Shown in pieces: positions 16,584 to 26,389 of a DNA stretch of 64,000 nucleotides (position 1 is the first letter of the stretch; the number at the start of each line of letters is the position of its first letter). The DNA lies in assembly GCF_001715975.1 (NCBI RefSeq), contig NZ_MARB01000008.1:1-64000 (forward strand), written 5' to 3'. The notes below the pieces were generated by a model, which was given only the letters and a program-made list of their open reading frames with translations, was not told where the DNA came from and did not search any database. This DNA is from Candidatus Thiodiazotropha endolucinida (lineage in GTDB: Bacteria > Pseudomonadota > Gammaproteobacteria > Chromatiales > Chromatiaceae). The translations under genes were made by a program, and so were the position numbers.

Positions 16584-17450
16584 ATGTCCGAGGGTATCAA
16601 ACTGCAAATCGTCAGCGGCATGTCGGGTTCAGGCAAGACCATAGCCCTGCATACCCTGGAGGACATGGGCTATTACTGCATCGATAATCTGCCGATTTCG
16701 CTGTTGAACTCGATGGCTGATCATCTTATCGGCAATCCGGAGGCCATTTTCAACAAGACCGCGGTGAGCATCGATGCCCGCAGTCAGTCGGGTCAGCTAT
16801 CCACACTGCCGGAGATGGTGGAGAATATCAGGCAGCGCGGGCTCGACTGTAAAATGCTGTTTCTTGATACCAAAGCCGATACATTGATCAAGCGTTTCAG
16901 CGAGACCCGTCGTAAACATCCTTTGACGAATGAACAGCGCTCACTGCCAGAGGCAATTCGTTTTGAACGGGAGTTACTGTCGCCGGTGATCGAAGCGGCA
17001 GACCTGCGACTCGATACCACCTATACCAATCTTCACGAACTGCGTGACCTGGTGCGACACCGTATCGGAGGGGATGAGGGCAGGGTATCGATTCTGTTCG
17101 AATCCTTCGGCTTCAAACACGGTCTGCCCAGGGATGTCGATTTTGTGTTCGATGCCCGTTGTCTGCCGAATCCCTATTGGCAGGAAGAGCTCCGTGTCTA
17201 CAATGGTATGGAGGCGCCGGTAGCGGACTATCTGTCGGCTCATCAAGAGGTGACCGGCATGCTTTCCGACATGATCGATTTCCTGGCCCGCTGGATACCG
17301 GCATTCGAGGCGGATGGTCGCAGCTATCTCACTATTGCCGTGGGATGTACTGGGGGTCAGCATAGGTCCGTGTTTTTGGTGGAAAGGCTGGCAAAACACT
17401 TTTCTGAGGCGGGTTTGGATGTCATGAGCCGACATCGGGAACTGTCATGA
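16584..17450 (+). CDS. rapZ: RNase adapter / nucleotide-binding protein RapZ
   Basis: A 288-residue RapZ (YvcJ) protein. Walker A is GMSGSGKT (residues 12-19). The C-terminal domain carries AVGCTGGQHRSVFLVERLA, the segment that in E. coli senses glucosamine 6-phosphate and directs RNase E to the sRNA GlmZ. Whether a GlmZ-like RNA exists here is unknown. The gene lies in the rpoN-PTS cluster as in E. coli, and its stop overlaps the next start (ATGA). Confidence 0.95.
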   Translation: MSEGIKLQIVSGMSGSGKTIALHTLEDMGYYCIDNLPISLLNSMADHLIGNPEAIFNKTAVSIDARSQSGQLSTLPEMVENIRQRGLDCKMLFLDTKADTLIKRFSETRRKHPLTNEQRSLPEAIRFERELLSPVIEAADLRLDTTYTNLHELRDLVRHRIGGDEGRVSILFESFGFKHGLPRDVDFVFDARCLPNPYWQEELRVYNGMEAPVADYLSAHQEVTGMLSDMIDFLARWIPAFEADGRSYLTIAVGCTGGQHRSVFLVERLAKHFSEAGLDVMSRHRELS

Positions 17451-17845
17451 CCATCGGCCTGCTGCTCATCACTCACAGCAGAATCGGGGAAGCAATGCTG
17501 GAGACCGCAGGGAAGATGCTTGAAGGTGCGCCACTGGCTGTTGAGATCCTGCCTGTCGGCATCGACAGCAATCCTGAGAAACTTGTTCAGCAGGCCAGCG
17601 GGTTGATCGAGCGGTTGGACCAGGGCCGGGGGGTGTTGGTGTTTACCGATATGTATGGTTCCACACCCAGCAACATCGCCTACAGTTTGGCGGAAAAGGG
17701 ACGGGTAAATGTGATTTCGGGTATCAATCTACCGATGCTGATACGAACCCTCAATTATCAAACCATGGATCTCGACGGGCTGACCGAGAAGGCGGTGAGT
17801 GGCGGTAAAGAGGGAATAATCTGCTGTGAAACCCTTAAAAGATAG
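17447..17845 (+). CDS. PTS EIIA component, mannose family
   Basis: A 132-residue single-domain EIIA of the mannose type. His10 in LLLITHSRIG aligns with the phosphorylated His of E. coli ManX, and FTDMYGSTPSNIA is the second conserved block. No EIIB, EIIC or EIID gene is nearby, so a transport role is unlikely. It probably acts as a phosphate acceptor that modulates other proteins. The start overlaps rapZ by four bases, and HPr follows at once. Confidence 0.93.
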   Translation: MTIGLLLITHSRIGEAMLETAGKMLEGAPLAVEILPVGIDSNPEKLVQQASGLIERLDQGRGVLVFTDMYGSTPSNIAYSLAEKGRVNVISGINLPMLIRTLNYQTMDLDGLTEKAVSGGKEGIICCETLKR

Positions 17846-17853
17846 TGAAGCGT

Positions 17854-18123
17854 ATGTTGGACAAAGAGATAGAAATCATTAATAAACTGGGGTTGCATGC
17901 CCGCGCGGCGGCAAAACTGGTGAGCTGCGCCAACAGCTTCTCGAGCGACGTTTTTCTGAATCGTAACGGTCAGCGCGTGAACGGTAAAAGCATTATGGGC
18001 GTTATGATGCTGGCAGCCAATCAGGGCTCCACATTGCATCTTGAGATTGAAGGTAGTGACGAGCAGGAGGCAATGCAGGCATTGATCTCTCTGATCAACG
18101 AACGATTCGGAGAAGATCAGTGA
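17854..18123 (+). CDS. ptsH: PTS phosphocarrier protein HPr
   Basis: An 89-residue HPr. With ATG 17854 the active His falls at position 15 (NKLGLHARAAAKLV) and the regulatory Ser at position 46 (NGKSIMGVMML), exactly the standard numbering. I therefore prefer this start to the in-frame GTG at 17845. HPr passes phosphate from EI to the two EIIA proteins, and HprK can phosphorylate Ser46. The stop overlaps the GTG of ptsI. Confidence 0.96.
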   Translation: MLDKEIEIINKLGLHARAAAKLVSCANSFSSDVFLNRNGQRVNGKSIMGVMMLAANQGSTLHLEIEGSDEQEAMQALISLINERFGEDQ

Positions 18124-19853
18124 CGCTATCCTGTCAGGGTATAGGTATCAACACCTCTCGTGAAGTCGCGATAGGTGATGTCTATCTGCTGCAACAGGGC
18201 ATTCCGGAGGTTACTCATCGTGAAATCAGCGAGGATTTGATTCAGAGCGAAATTGAACGCTTCGAAAACGCCCTGCATATCACCAGCAACCACCTGCGTC
18301 TGGTGCGCGAACAAATACCGACCAATACGGCATTGGATATCAGTGAGTTTATCGATACCCATCTGTTGATGTTGGAAGACTATGCCATCAGTCAGGCGAC
18401 GATCAATCTCATCAGGGAGAATCTGTTTAGTGCCGAGTGGGCGTTACAGGTACGCAGGGATGAGTTGGTCAGGGTGTTCGACGAGATGGATGATCCCTAC
18501 CTGCGAACCCGCAAGGATGATGTGGATCATGTGGTGGGTCAGGTACAGTTTGTGCTCGCGGGGGGTAAGCCTCAACAACAGAGTGGCCTGAATGGGCGGA
18601 TCGTGGTGGCCAAGGACCTGACTCCCGCCGAGACCATCATGATGAAGAACCAGGGTGTCGTTGCCTTTGTTACCGAATTTGGCGGCCCTCTCTCTCATAC
18701 CGCGATTCTAGCGCGCAGTCTGGGTATTCCCGCGGTTGTGGGTATTCACCAGGCGACCTCTCTGTTCAGGCATGGGGAACAGCTGGTGGTCGATGGGGCG
18801 CAGGGTGTGGTGCTTGCGGCCCCCACACCACGAATCCTCGACTATTATCACCAGCGCATCGAGGAGAGGCGTCTCAGAGAAGAGGAGCTGCGGCGCCGAG
18901 TCGATCTGCCGGCACTCACGATAGATGGTGAGCAGATCTTTTTGCACGCGAATATTGAACTGCCGGAAGATATTGAGACCACGCTCAATAACAGGGCAGA
19001 TGGTGTGGGTCTGTTCCGCACCGAGTTTCTCTTTATGAACCGGCCAACACCGCCGATGGAAGAGGAGCAATTGGAGGCGTATAGCGAAGCCGTCAAGGGA
19101 TTGGGCGGTATCCCCCTCACCATCCGTACCCTTGATTTGGGCATGGATAAGACCACCGGGAGTATCACTGACTCAGGTTGTATGCCGGCCATCAATCCGG
19201 CCTTGGGTCTGCGTGCGATTCGACTGTGCCTGAAGGAGCCAGAGTTGTTCATGCCGCAACTCAGGGCGATCCTGCGTGCCTCCGCCGAGGGGCCGGTGAG
19301 ATTGATGCTGCCGATGCTGTCGGGGATCCAGGAGCTGAAACAGGCTTTGCGGATGATCGAGAGGACCAAGGAGGAGTTGCGCAATGCGGATTTGCCCTTC
19401 GATGCCGATATCCCGATAGGCGGGATGATTGAAGTGCCGGCCGCGGCGTTGGCGGCTGACAGCTTTGCCCGCCACCTCGATTTTCTCTCGATCGGAACTA
19501 ATGACCTGATTCAATATACTATGGCGGTCGACCGCATGGATGAGGAGGTGAATTTCCTCTTCGACCCGCTCCACCCTTCTGTGCTCCTTCTGATACAGCT
19601 AACCATCGATGCTGCCAACAGGGCGGGTATTCCGGTCAGCATGTGCGGCGAGATGGCGGGTGAACCTCGCTATGCAAGACTATTGATCGGTATGGGACTG
19701 CGCGAGTTGAGTATGCAGCCCAGCGCGCTGCTCGAAGCCAGGGAGTTGGTGAGGCAGTCATCACTCTCAACATTGCAGGAGCGCACCGCAGAATTTTTCA
19801 GGCAGCTCGAAGCCAGCGGTGACAGCGGGCATTTCGATAGCCTGTTCGATTGA
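18120..19853 (+). CDS. ptsI: PTS enzyme I (PEP-protein phosphotransferase)
   Basis: A 577-residue enzyme I that takes phosphate from PEP. It has an N-terminal HPr-binding region, the phosphohistidine motif GGPLSHTAILARS (His about 193), the PEP-binding barrel with ADGVGLFRTEFLFM and LSIGTNDLIQYTMAVDR, and the C-terminal CGEMAGEP. There is no N-terminal GAF domain, which separates it from PtsP. It starts at GTG 18120, which overlaps the HPr stop. It is the last gene of the plus-strand run. Confidence 0.95.
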   Translation: MTLSCQGIGINTSREVAIGDVYLLQQGIPEVTHREISEDLIQSEIERFENALHITSNHLRLVREQIPTNTALDISEFIDTHLLMLEDYAISQATINLIRENLFSAEWALQVRRDELVRVFDEMDDPYLRTRKDDVDHVVGQVQFVLAGGKPQQQSGLNGRIVVAKDLTPAETIMMKNQGVVAFVTEFGGPLSHTAILARSLGIPAVVGIHQATSLFRHGEQLVVDGAQGVVLAAPTPRILDYYHQRIEERRLREEELRRRVDLPALTIDGEQIFLHANIELPEDIETTLNNRADGVGLFRTEFLFMNRPTPPMEEEQLEAYSEAVKGLGGIPLTIRTLDLGMDKTTGSITDSGCMPAINPALGLRAIRLCLKEPELFMPQLRAILRASAEGPVRLMLPMLSGIQELKQALRMIERTKEELRNADLPFDADIPIGGMIEVPAAALAADSFARHLDFLSIGTNDLIQYTMAVDRMDEEVNFLFDPLHPSVLLLIQLTIDAANRAGIPVSMCGEMAGEPRYARLLIGMGLRELSMQPSALLEARELVRQSSLSTLQERTAEFFRQLEASGDSGHFDSLFD

Positions 19854-19931
19854 GTCAACTCCGCCTTCCGGCTTGTCTGTCAGCACTTTGACCCGCGTCT
19901 TCTATGAGTGCTGAGTGATCCCGCAGGAGGT

Positions 19932-21674
19932 TTAATCGGGTCTTTCATGACATAAAGTACAGCTCACCGGTGTGCCCTTGGCAACGAAGCGGGTCCTCTC
20001 CCCGTCATCATCACTGAGAAAGGTCCGGTCGGCCGCGGTCATCGAGAGGACAGTCCCCTCCAGGTTCTGTCCATGACAGCTTCTGCAGGCATTGGGGTTG
20101 TCTTCGTAGAACTCCTCGTGTTCAAGGTTCCAGCCACGACTGTTGACGTTGTGCATGCCATGGGGGCCATCAAGGGTAAGGGGCAGGCTGGTGTGGCAGC
20201 TGCTGCATTCGCTCAACGTCCCGGCATGACCCTGAAGCTGAATGGCAGCCAGGTTATCGTTGGCGGAAGCGAGTGGATTTGGCCAGATCGCATGGGTCGA
20301 GCCGTGACAACCTTCGCAGGCAACGCCGCCATGTCCGAGGCTGTTTCGATAGAGCGTAGCGCTATTTTCCGCAAATCTCTTGTTACCGGCCAGGCGGGGT
20401 GTGGCGGTATCGATATCATCTTCCCAGGCTTGGGTCAGGCGCAGGGAATCACCCAGGTGGCTGTTCGCATCGCCGGTGTGGCAGGATTCGCAGCGGGGTT
20501 CATCCAGCCAGGGTCGCCGTTCATCGCCACCCACCGCAAGCATGCTGCCATGGCAGTCCTGGCAACTGATGCCTGCGGCACCCATTGCACCCCTGAGACA
20601 TTGGGTCACCTTACCCGGATGGCACTGATAGCAGGTCTCCTCCAGGCTGCCATCCACCGGGAACAGTGCCTGTTCGGTATCCGGATCTATTAAGCGGCCG
20701 TGGTGACCATGCATGACCTGGGACATGGTATCCAGTCTCAATTGCTGGCCAGTGGGGCCTGCGCCGGTGAGATCGAGTGCCGCCGAGTAGTGGCAGCCGG
20801 CACATAAAACGGGAGTGGCATTGATAAGGTCAGTGCCGTGCTCGGCGTCGTGCAGCGCCAGGATATTCAATTTCGCTGCTTCTAAAACACTGTTTGGATC
20901 ATTGATATCGTCGGGTAGGACGAAATCGATGCTGCTGTCGAGAGGGGCGGCGATCTCTCCCGCGGCATGGCAGTTCTGGCAGTCCGCTTCGGAGGCTACA
21001 GGCAACACTACATCCAGGCTGGCAAGGGTATCCGGGTTATCCGGCCTGGTGGCGGTGACCCGCATCAGCGGATAGGCATTCAGCTGCCCGGAATCGTCGA
21101 TGGGAAGTATGGGCACGCCATCGGCGGCAAACCATTTTTTTTCCGGGTCATAGTGATTGAAGGCCTGCGCATCGTTAGTGTTATAGGGATTCAGAATACC
21201 CGGCATCGACTGGCCAAAGAGCAGGCCTTCATCCGGTGCCGGATTGAGCCCGAACAAGTCGCTGACAAAGCTATTGCCGGTGGCGGGATTGATGTCCCAG
21301 AAGTTTGTCTTGTCGACGCTGCCCGCCAGGTTCTGGCTGGTAGTGTTGATGGAGCCGTTGCCGTCCGCAATGGCCAGGTATTGGACATTGACGCTTGAGG
21401 CATCGAGGATGCGGGGTGTCGCGCCACGTTCGATTACCTGGGTATGTATGACATTGAAAGGCGGAAGGATGACGAAGGTCGAGTAGTCCAGATCGGCGCA
21501 GTGCATGCCCAGATCGTTGAATGCCAATACGCGATGGCTGCCCGTTGCCTGTGATACTCCCGCTCCGTTGTGGTGGTCATCATCGTCATCGCCACCACCA
21601 CCACCACCGCCGCCACAGGCGGTCAATGACAGCAATATGATCAGTGAGGTCAGCCATTCCCGGTGCCATTTCAT
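19932..21674 (-). CDS. Nine-haem c-type cytochrome lipoprotein
   Basis: A 580-residue exported lipoprotein. The lipobox LSLTAC is followed by a long Gly/Asp/His linker (GGGGGGGGDDDDDHH). The first 200 residues form a haem-free domain with the conserved-looking start SHRVLAFNDLGMHCADLDY. Nine CxxCH motifs follow from about residue 240: CQNCH, CAGCH, CYQCH, CQDCH, CESCH, CEGCH, CSSCH, CRSCH and CTLCH. Haems would be attached in the periplasm, and the lipid anchor places it at the inner face of the outer membrane or at the surface. Electron transfer is the likely role. The partner, donor and acceptor are unknown, and no porin or other cytochrome gene is adjacent. The start at 21674 has AGGGAG upstream. 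Confidence 0.85.
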   Translation of the reverse strand: MKWHREWLTSLIILLSLTACGGGGGGGGDDDDDHHNGAGVSQATGSHRVLAFNDLGMHCADLDYSTFVILPPFNVIHTQVIERGATPRILDASSVNVQYLAIADGNGSINTTSQNLAGSVDKTNFWDINPATGNSFVSDLFGLNPAPDEGLLFGQSMPGILNPYNTNDAQAFNHYDPEKKWFAADGVPILPIDDSGQLNAYPLMRVTATRPDNPDTLASLDVVLPVASEADCQNCHAAGEIAAPLDSSIDFVLPDDINDPNSVLEAAKLNILALHDAEHGTDLINATPVLCAGCHYSAALDLTGAGPTGQQLRLDTMSQVMHGHHGRLIDPDTEQALFPVDGSLEETCYQCHPGKVTQCLRGAMGAAGISCQDCHGSMLAVGGDERRPWLDEPRCESCHTGDANSHLGDSLRLTQAWEDDIDTATPRLAGNKRFAENSATLYRNSLGHGGVACEGCHGSTHAIWPNPLASANDNLAAIQLQGHAGTLSECSSCHTSLPLTLDGPHGMHNVNSRGWNLEHEEFYEDNPNACRSCHGQNLEGTVLSMTAADRTFLSDDDGERTRFVAKGTPVSCTLCHERPD

Positions 21675-21820
21675 TGTGTACACTCCCTGAACCATAATCG
21701 TTGAGATGGTATATTTGGGAATTATATCCTAAAAATAGGACTGGCTGCACCTGTTCGTACTGTTGACCACCATTCTATCTCCGGCAGGAATGGCGCTTAC
21801 TTAAGCCAAGAACCACCGTC

Positions 21821-21840
21821 ATCCCGGCGCAGGCCGGGAT
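21821..21840. repeat. Perfect 8-bp hairpin, REP-like
   Basis: ATCCCGGC and GCCGGGAT form a perfect stem with a GCAG loop. The same stem with another loop occurs at 39480-39501. The surrounding sequence (about 21815-21935) resembles a decayed larger palindrome, with TGGATTCCG further on and GACGGAACGACG at its right end. The rest of the interval 21675-21995 holds no gene that I can see. Confidence 0.55.
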
Positions 21841-21995
21841 CCATAATGCTTGATGGTGACGATATGCCTGGATTCCGTTACCTGATCAAGTCCGGCACAG
21901 GCTCTGTGACGGAACGACGAAAATCCTGAAATTCGTCTTAAGTAAATGTCATTCATCTCCGTCAGTGGTTTCGTTAGGCTCGGTATGCTTAAAAT

Positions 21996-24464
21996 CTATC
22001 TGATGGGCTTCACATGCCAGATTTTTTCAGCATACTCCTGGATGGTTCGGTCACTGGAGAAATAGCCCATACGGGCGGTGTTGAGAATTGCCCGCCTGTT
22101 CCATTCGGCGGTGTTGAGATACACCTGGTCAGCCCGATCACTTACTTCAAGGTAGCTCTTGAAATCGGCGATTACCTTGAAGTGATCATTGTTGAGAAGA
22201 CTGTCGGTGATCAGACGATAGCGTGTCGGTTCTTCCGGTGAAAAGAAGCCATTGGCGATCATGTCGATGACACGTTTCAATACCGGATCCGAATCATAAT
22301 AACGCCGGGGCTGGTATCCCTGTCGATTGAGCCTTGTAATATCTTCTGTGGTCAAACCGAATATGAAAATATTATCGGCACCGATATTCTCATGCATCTC
22401 TACATTGGCACCGTCCATGGTCCCCATGGTCAGGGCGCCATTGAGGGCAAGTTTCATGTTGCCGGTACCCGATGCCTCCATGCCTGCTGTGGAGATCTGT
22501 TGCGAGAGTTCCGCCGCGGGGATGATATCCGAAGCGGTGGTAACGTCGTAATTGGGGATGAAAAGGATCTTCAAGCGATCACTGACAGCCGGGTCGTTGT
22601 CGATGACGTCGGCCACATCATTGATGAGGCGGATAATCAGTTTCGCCATGGTATAACCCGGTGCCGCCTTACCCCCGAACAGGATGGTGCGTGGCACATG
22701 ATTGGCATTGGGATTATCCAGCAGGCGATTGTAGAGGGCTATGGCGCGAAACAGGTTGAGCAGTTGACGCTTGTATTCGTGAATTCTCTTAACCTGTACG
22801 TCGAATAGCATGTTTGAGTCAACCTTGCTGTCCAAATAGTACAGGATCAACTTGGCAAGACGTTGTTTGTTTGCCTGCTTAACGGCACAAAACCTCTCCT
22901 GGAAGGCACTGTCTTCGGCCAGGGATTCAAGCTGTTTGATCTGGCTGAGGTCTCTGATCCATTCCGGACCGATGGCATCACTGATCAGTGTTGAGAGTCC
23001 CCGGTTGGATTGATAGAGCCAGCGTCGTGGTGTAATCCCGTTAGTGATGTTGATGATCTTGCCGGGGTAGAAGCTGTTGAAATCCTTAAAGGTTGAATTG
23101 CGCAGAAGCTCACTGTGAAGTGCCGAGACGCCATTCACCTTGTGACTGCCGATGATCGCCAAATGGGCCATGCGAATTCGCCGTCCGTTGCCTTCATCGA
23201 TGATGGAGAGGCGGCGCAGGATATCCATGTCCCCCGGGTGGAGGTGGCCGAGCATCAACAGAAAACGCCGGTTGATCTCCATGATCAACTGCAGGTGCCT
23301 TGGCAGCAGTTGTTCGAAGATATCCACCGGCCATGTCTCCAACGCCTCGGGCAGCAGGGTGTGGTTGGTGTATGAGAAGACCCGGGTGGTGATCTCCCAG
23401 GCGGGCTGCCATTCGAGGTGGTGCTTGTCCATCAGCAGTCGCATCATCTCCGGGATGGCGATCGCCGGGTGGGTGTCGTTGAGTTGGATTGCCACCTTGT
23501 CCGGTAGGTCGCTCAGACTGTCATGATCGGTGAAGAAGCGGCGTAGAATATCCTTCAGCGAGGCGCAGACGAAAAAATATTGCTGCTTTAGCCGCAAGCG
23601 CTTGTTCATGGTGGAGCTGTCGTTGGGATAGAGTACCTTGGAGATGTTCTCGGACAGGGTCTTGCCGACGACGGCCTCGGTATACTCTCCCTCATTGAAC
23701 CGGTTTAGGTCGAAGTCCTCATAGGCCTTGGCGCTCCACAGTCGGAGATTGTTGACGGTATCGTTTTTATAACCGGGTATCGGGGTGTCATAGGCCTGGG
23801 CGATCACGACATCGCCCTCTATCCAATCAAAATGGCGCCGGCCTGTTGTATCCTGATACTCCATGACTCGCCCGCCGAAGCGGATCCGGTAGGAGACCTC
23901 CGGGCGGGGAAACTCCCAAGGGTTATCGTGTATCAGCCAATTTTCCGGCAACTCGACCTGGCAGCCGTTTTCAATCTTCTGTCTGAACATGCCATATTCG
24001 AAACGGATACCGTAGCCGTATCCGGGAATATTCAAACTGGCTATGGAGTCGAGAAAGCAGGCGGCCAGGCGTCCGAGTCCACCATTGCCAAGCGCTGCGT
24101 CATGCTCAAGGTTGCGTAGTCGTTCGAGTTCGATGCCGAGTTTATGCAGGGCCTCGGTACAGGCGTTGTGAATATCCATATTCAACAGGCTGTTGATAAG
24201 ACTGCGTCCGATAAGAAATTCCATCGACAGGTAGTAGACCCGCTTGGCGTCGTGTCGGTAAAAGTTACGCTGGGTCTCCATCCAACGTTCAATCAGGCGA
24301 TCACGAATCACATGACTGAACGCCATCATCCAATCATGATCGGTGGCGGTGTAGGGGTCCTTGCCAATGGTGTAGACGAGGTGATTGGAGACCGATCGTT
24401 GGATGTCCTTTGGATCTGAGCCTAGAAAATCATACTTGAAAGCACTGTGTTTGACTTTGCTCAT
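21996..24464 (-). CDS. glgP: Glycogen/starch phosphorylase
   Basis: An 822-residue PLP-dependent phosphorylase that releases glucose 1-phosphate from alpha-1,4-glucans. Landmarks are YYLSMEFLIGRSL near the start, HDAALGNGGLGRLAACFLDS, QLNDTHPAIAIPEMMRLLMD, and the PLP lysine in EASGTGNMKLALNGAL (about residue 670). The length matches bacterial GlgP/MalP. The window has no other glycogen genes. It is a single-gene unit between the cytochrome and the VanZ-like gene. Confidence 0.97.
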   Translation of the reverse strand: MSKVKHSAFKYDFLGSDPKDIQRSVSNHLVYTIGKDPYTATDHDWMMAFSHVIRDRLIERWMETQRNFYRHDAKRVYYLSMEFLIGRSLINSLLNMDIHNACTEALHKLGIELERLRNLEHDAALGNGGLGRLAACFLDSIASLNIPGYGYGIRFEYGMFRQKIENGCQVELPENWLIHDNPWEFPRPEVSYRIRFGGRVMEYQDTTGRRHFDWIEGDVVIAQAYDTPIPGYKNDTVNNLRLWSAKAYEDFDLNRFNEGEYTEAVVGKTLSENISKVLYPNDSSTMNKRLRLKQQYFFVCASLKDILRRFFTDHDSLSDLPDKVAIQLNDTHPAIAIPEMMRLLMDKHHLEWQPAWEITTRVFSYTNHTLLPEALETWPVDIFEQLLPRHLQLIMEINRRFLLMLGHLHPGDMDILRRLSIIDEGNGRRIRMAHLAIIGSHKVNGVSALHSELLRNSTFKDFNSFYPGKIINITNGITPRRWLYQSNRGLSTLISDAIGPEWIRDLSQIKQLESLAEDSAFQERFCAVKQANKQRLAKLILYYLDSKVDSNMLFDVQVKRIHEYKRQLLNLFRAIALYNRLLDNPNANHVPRTILFGGKAAPGYTMAKLIIRLINDVADVIDNDPAVSDRLKILFIPNYDVTTASDIIPAAELSQQISTAGMEASGTGNMKLALNGALTMGTMDGANVEMHENIGADNIFIFGLTTEDITRLNRQGYQPRRYYDSDPVLKRVIDMIANGFFSPEEPTRYRLITDSLLNNDHFKVIADFKSYLEVSDRADQVYLNTAEWNRRAILNTARMGYFSSDRTIQEYAEKIWHVKPIR

Positions 24465-24686
24465 AACAGACGAAGCACTGTATTGGTTGTGGTACTGAAC
24501 GATAAGGGTCTGAAAATAACCGGGCGACTACCACTGACATATAGATTAACTATAACCCAAATCGATAATATGCTGTTCATCGAGATGGCGGGTAGGGACT
24601 ATTCAAGGCCTGTTTGTACTGATTCAATTGGCACTCTAGGGTGAGAAAACAGCCCAGGCCCTTCAGGTGTCTCAGAGTCGATTGGC

Positions 24687-25103
24687 CTAGTGTGTGCGGT
24701 TCCTGGAAGCGCCGTTACGCAGTGCTTGGATCAAGGGGATGCGTAACAGTAGCGGTAACAGCAGGGGATAGATGAGCAGCCCCAGGATATCCGCCACCAA
24801 ATCCCAGGTGGAGAATATACGATGAGGCATGAAGGCTTGCACTACCTCGATGAAAAGACCATAACCGAAGAGCGGTAGATACTTTAGCGGATTCCATTTT
24901 GATCGCGGCCATGAAAAATCGACCAGAAAGGCGAGCGCAAAAAAGGCCACAATATGGGACAGCTTGTCATTGAACTCTGTAACGACGGGGGTATCCAGGG
25001 GCGTGAACGCGAGATAACTGATCACCAGAAGCGCCATTGCCAGCAATACACGAATGGTGTGTGTGCTGAAGATGGAGGCAGCCGTAGCAACCCAATGCTT
25101 CAA
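24687..25103 (-). CDS. VanZ-like membrane protein
   Basis: A 138-residue VanZ-type protein with about four hydrophobic segments. The core FNDKLSHIVAFFALAFLVDF followed by EVVQAFMPHRIFSTWDLVADILG is the family pattern. VanZ itself gives low-level teicoplanin resistance, but the role of such proteins in Gram-negative bacteria is unknown. The start overlaps the purD stop by four bases (ATGA), so it may be the last gene of the purine operon. Confidence 0.85.
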   Translation of the reverse strand: MKHWVATAASIFSTHTIRVLLAMALLVISYLAFTPLDTPVVTEFNDKLSHIVAFFALAFLVDFSWPRSKWNPLKYLPLFGYGLFIEVVQAFMPHRIFSTWDLVADILGLLIYPLLLPLLLRIPLIQALRNGASRNRTH

Positions 25104-26389
25104 TCGCGCTCTTCCCTGGCGATCGCACGGTATGCGATGTCGGTGCGGTAATAGACATCATCCCAATGGATAGAACGGGTCAATGCGTAGGCGCTCTGTT
25201 GTGCCGATGTGACGCTTTCTCCCAGGGCGGTGGCACATAACACCCGTCCGCCTGTGGTGACGACCCTGTCGTCATCCAGCCCGGTGCCGGCGTGGAAGAC
25301 TTTACAGGAGGGGTCGCCGGATTCAGGGAGGCCGCTGATGACCTTGCCTTTTTCATAGGGGCCTGGATAGCCGCCAGCCGCCAGCACAATACCCACGGAT
25401 GCTCTGGAATCCCATTCAGTCTGCTCCCTGTCAAGCCTTCCATCCAGTGCGGCCAGGCAGTGCGCAACCAGGTCGGAACGCATGCGTAACATGATCGGTT
25501 GTGTCTCAGGGTCGCCAAAGCGACAATTGTATTCGATAACCTTGGGTGTGCCGTCCGCGGTAATCATCAATCCGGCGTAGAGGAATCCGGTATAGGGCAT
25601 GCCCTCCTCGGCCATGCCTTTGACGGTGGGCCGGATTACCTGCTGCATGATCCTCTCATAGATGGTGTCATCGACCACGGGTGCCGGAGAGTAGGCCCCC
25701 ATCCCGCCGGTATTGAGGCCGGTATCGCCGTCACCCACACGCTTGTGGTCCTGGCTGGTTGCCATCGGCAGGATATGACTACCGTCGGCCATGACTATGA
25801 AACTGGCCTCTTCACCTTCCAGGTACTCCTCGATGACCACGCGATGACCGGCTTCGCCAAAGGCATTGCCCGCCAGCATGTCGCGGACCGCTGATTCAGC
25901 GGTAGAGATGTCCATGGCGACGATCACGCCTTTTCCGGCCGCCAGGCCATCCGCCTTGATGACGATGGGAGCGCCAACTTGGTTGATATAGGTCAGCGCA
26001 GCATCAATCTCGGTGAAGGTCCGGTAGCTGCCGCTGGGAATACCGTGGCGTGCGAGGAAGTCTTTGGTGAAGGATTTTGATCCCTCCAGTTGCGCCGCAT
26101 CCTTACTTGGCCCGAAACACCGCAGACCGGCTGTTTCGAAGGCATTGACGATGCCATTTACCAGTGGCGCCTCCGGGCCGACAATGGTCAGTCCTATTTG
26201 ATTGGCTTTCGCGAATTCGATCAGTTCATCGATCGAGTCGGCGTCGATCTCCACATTCTCGAGCTTCTTTTCGAGGGCCGTGCCGGCATTGCCGGGGGCG
26301 ACAAAGACCTTATCCGCCAGATCCGATTGCGCGGCTTTCCAGGCAAGGGCGTGTTCACGGCCGCCCGAACCGATGACCAGAATATTCAT
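25100..26389 (-). CDS. purD: Phosphoribosylamine-glycine ligase
   Basis: A 429-residue ATP-grasp enzyme for the second step of purine synthesis, joining phosphoribosylamine and glycine. It begins [20 protein letters not shown], and shows IKADGLAAGKGVIVA, GEEASFIVMADG and EYNCRFGDPETQPIML. The length is normal. It shares one base with the purH stop, so the two are translationally coupled, and both belong to purine synthesis. Confidence 0.98.
   Translation of the reverse strand: MNILVIGSGGREHALAWKAAQSDLADKVFVAPGNAGTALEKKLENVEIDADSIDELIEFAKANQIGLTIVGPEAPLVNGIVNAFETAGLRCFGPSKDAAQLEGSKSFTKDFLARHGIPSGSYRTFTEIDAALTYINQVGAPIVIKADGLAAGKGVIVAMDISTAESAVRDMLAGNAFGEAGHRVVIEEYLEGEEASFIVMADGSHILPMATSQDHKRVGDGDTGLNTGGMGAYSPAPVVDDTIYERIMQQVIRPTVKGMAEEGMPYTGFLYAGLMITADGTPKVIEYNCRFGDPETQPIMLRMRSDLVAHCLAALDGRLDREQTEWDSRASVGIVLAAGGYPGPYEKGKVISGLPESGDPSCKVFHAGTGLDDDRVVTTGGRVLCATALGESVTSAQQSAYALTRSIHWDDVYYRTDIAYRAIAREERD

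Noticed and set aside
19878-19915. Stem CAGCACT/AGTGCTG as terminator between ptsI and the cytochrome gene
   Set aside because: The loop is long and no T run follows on either strand.
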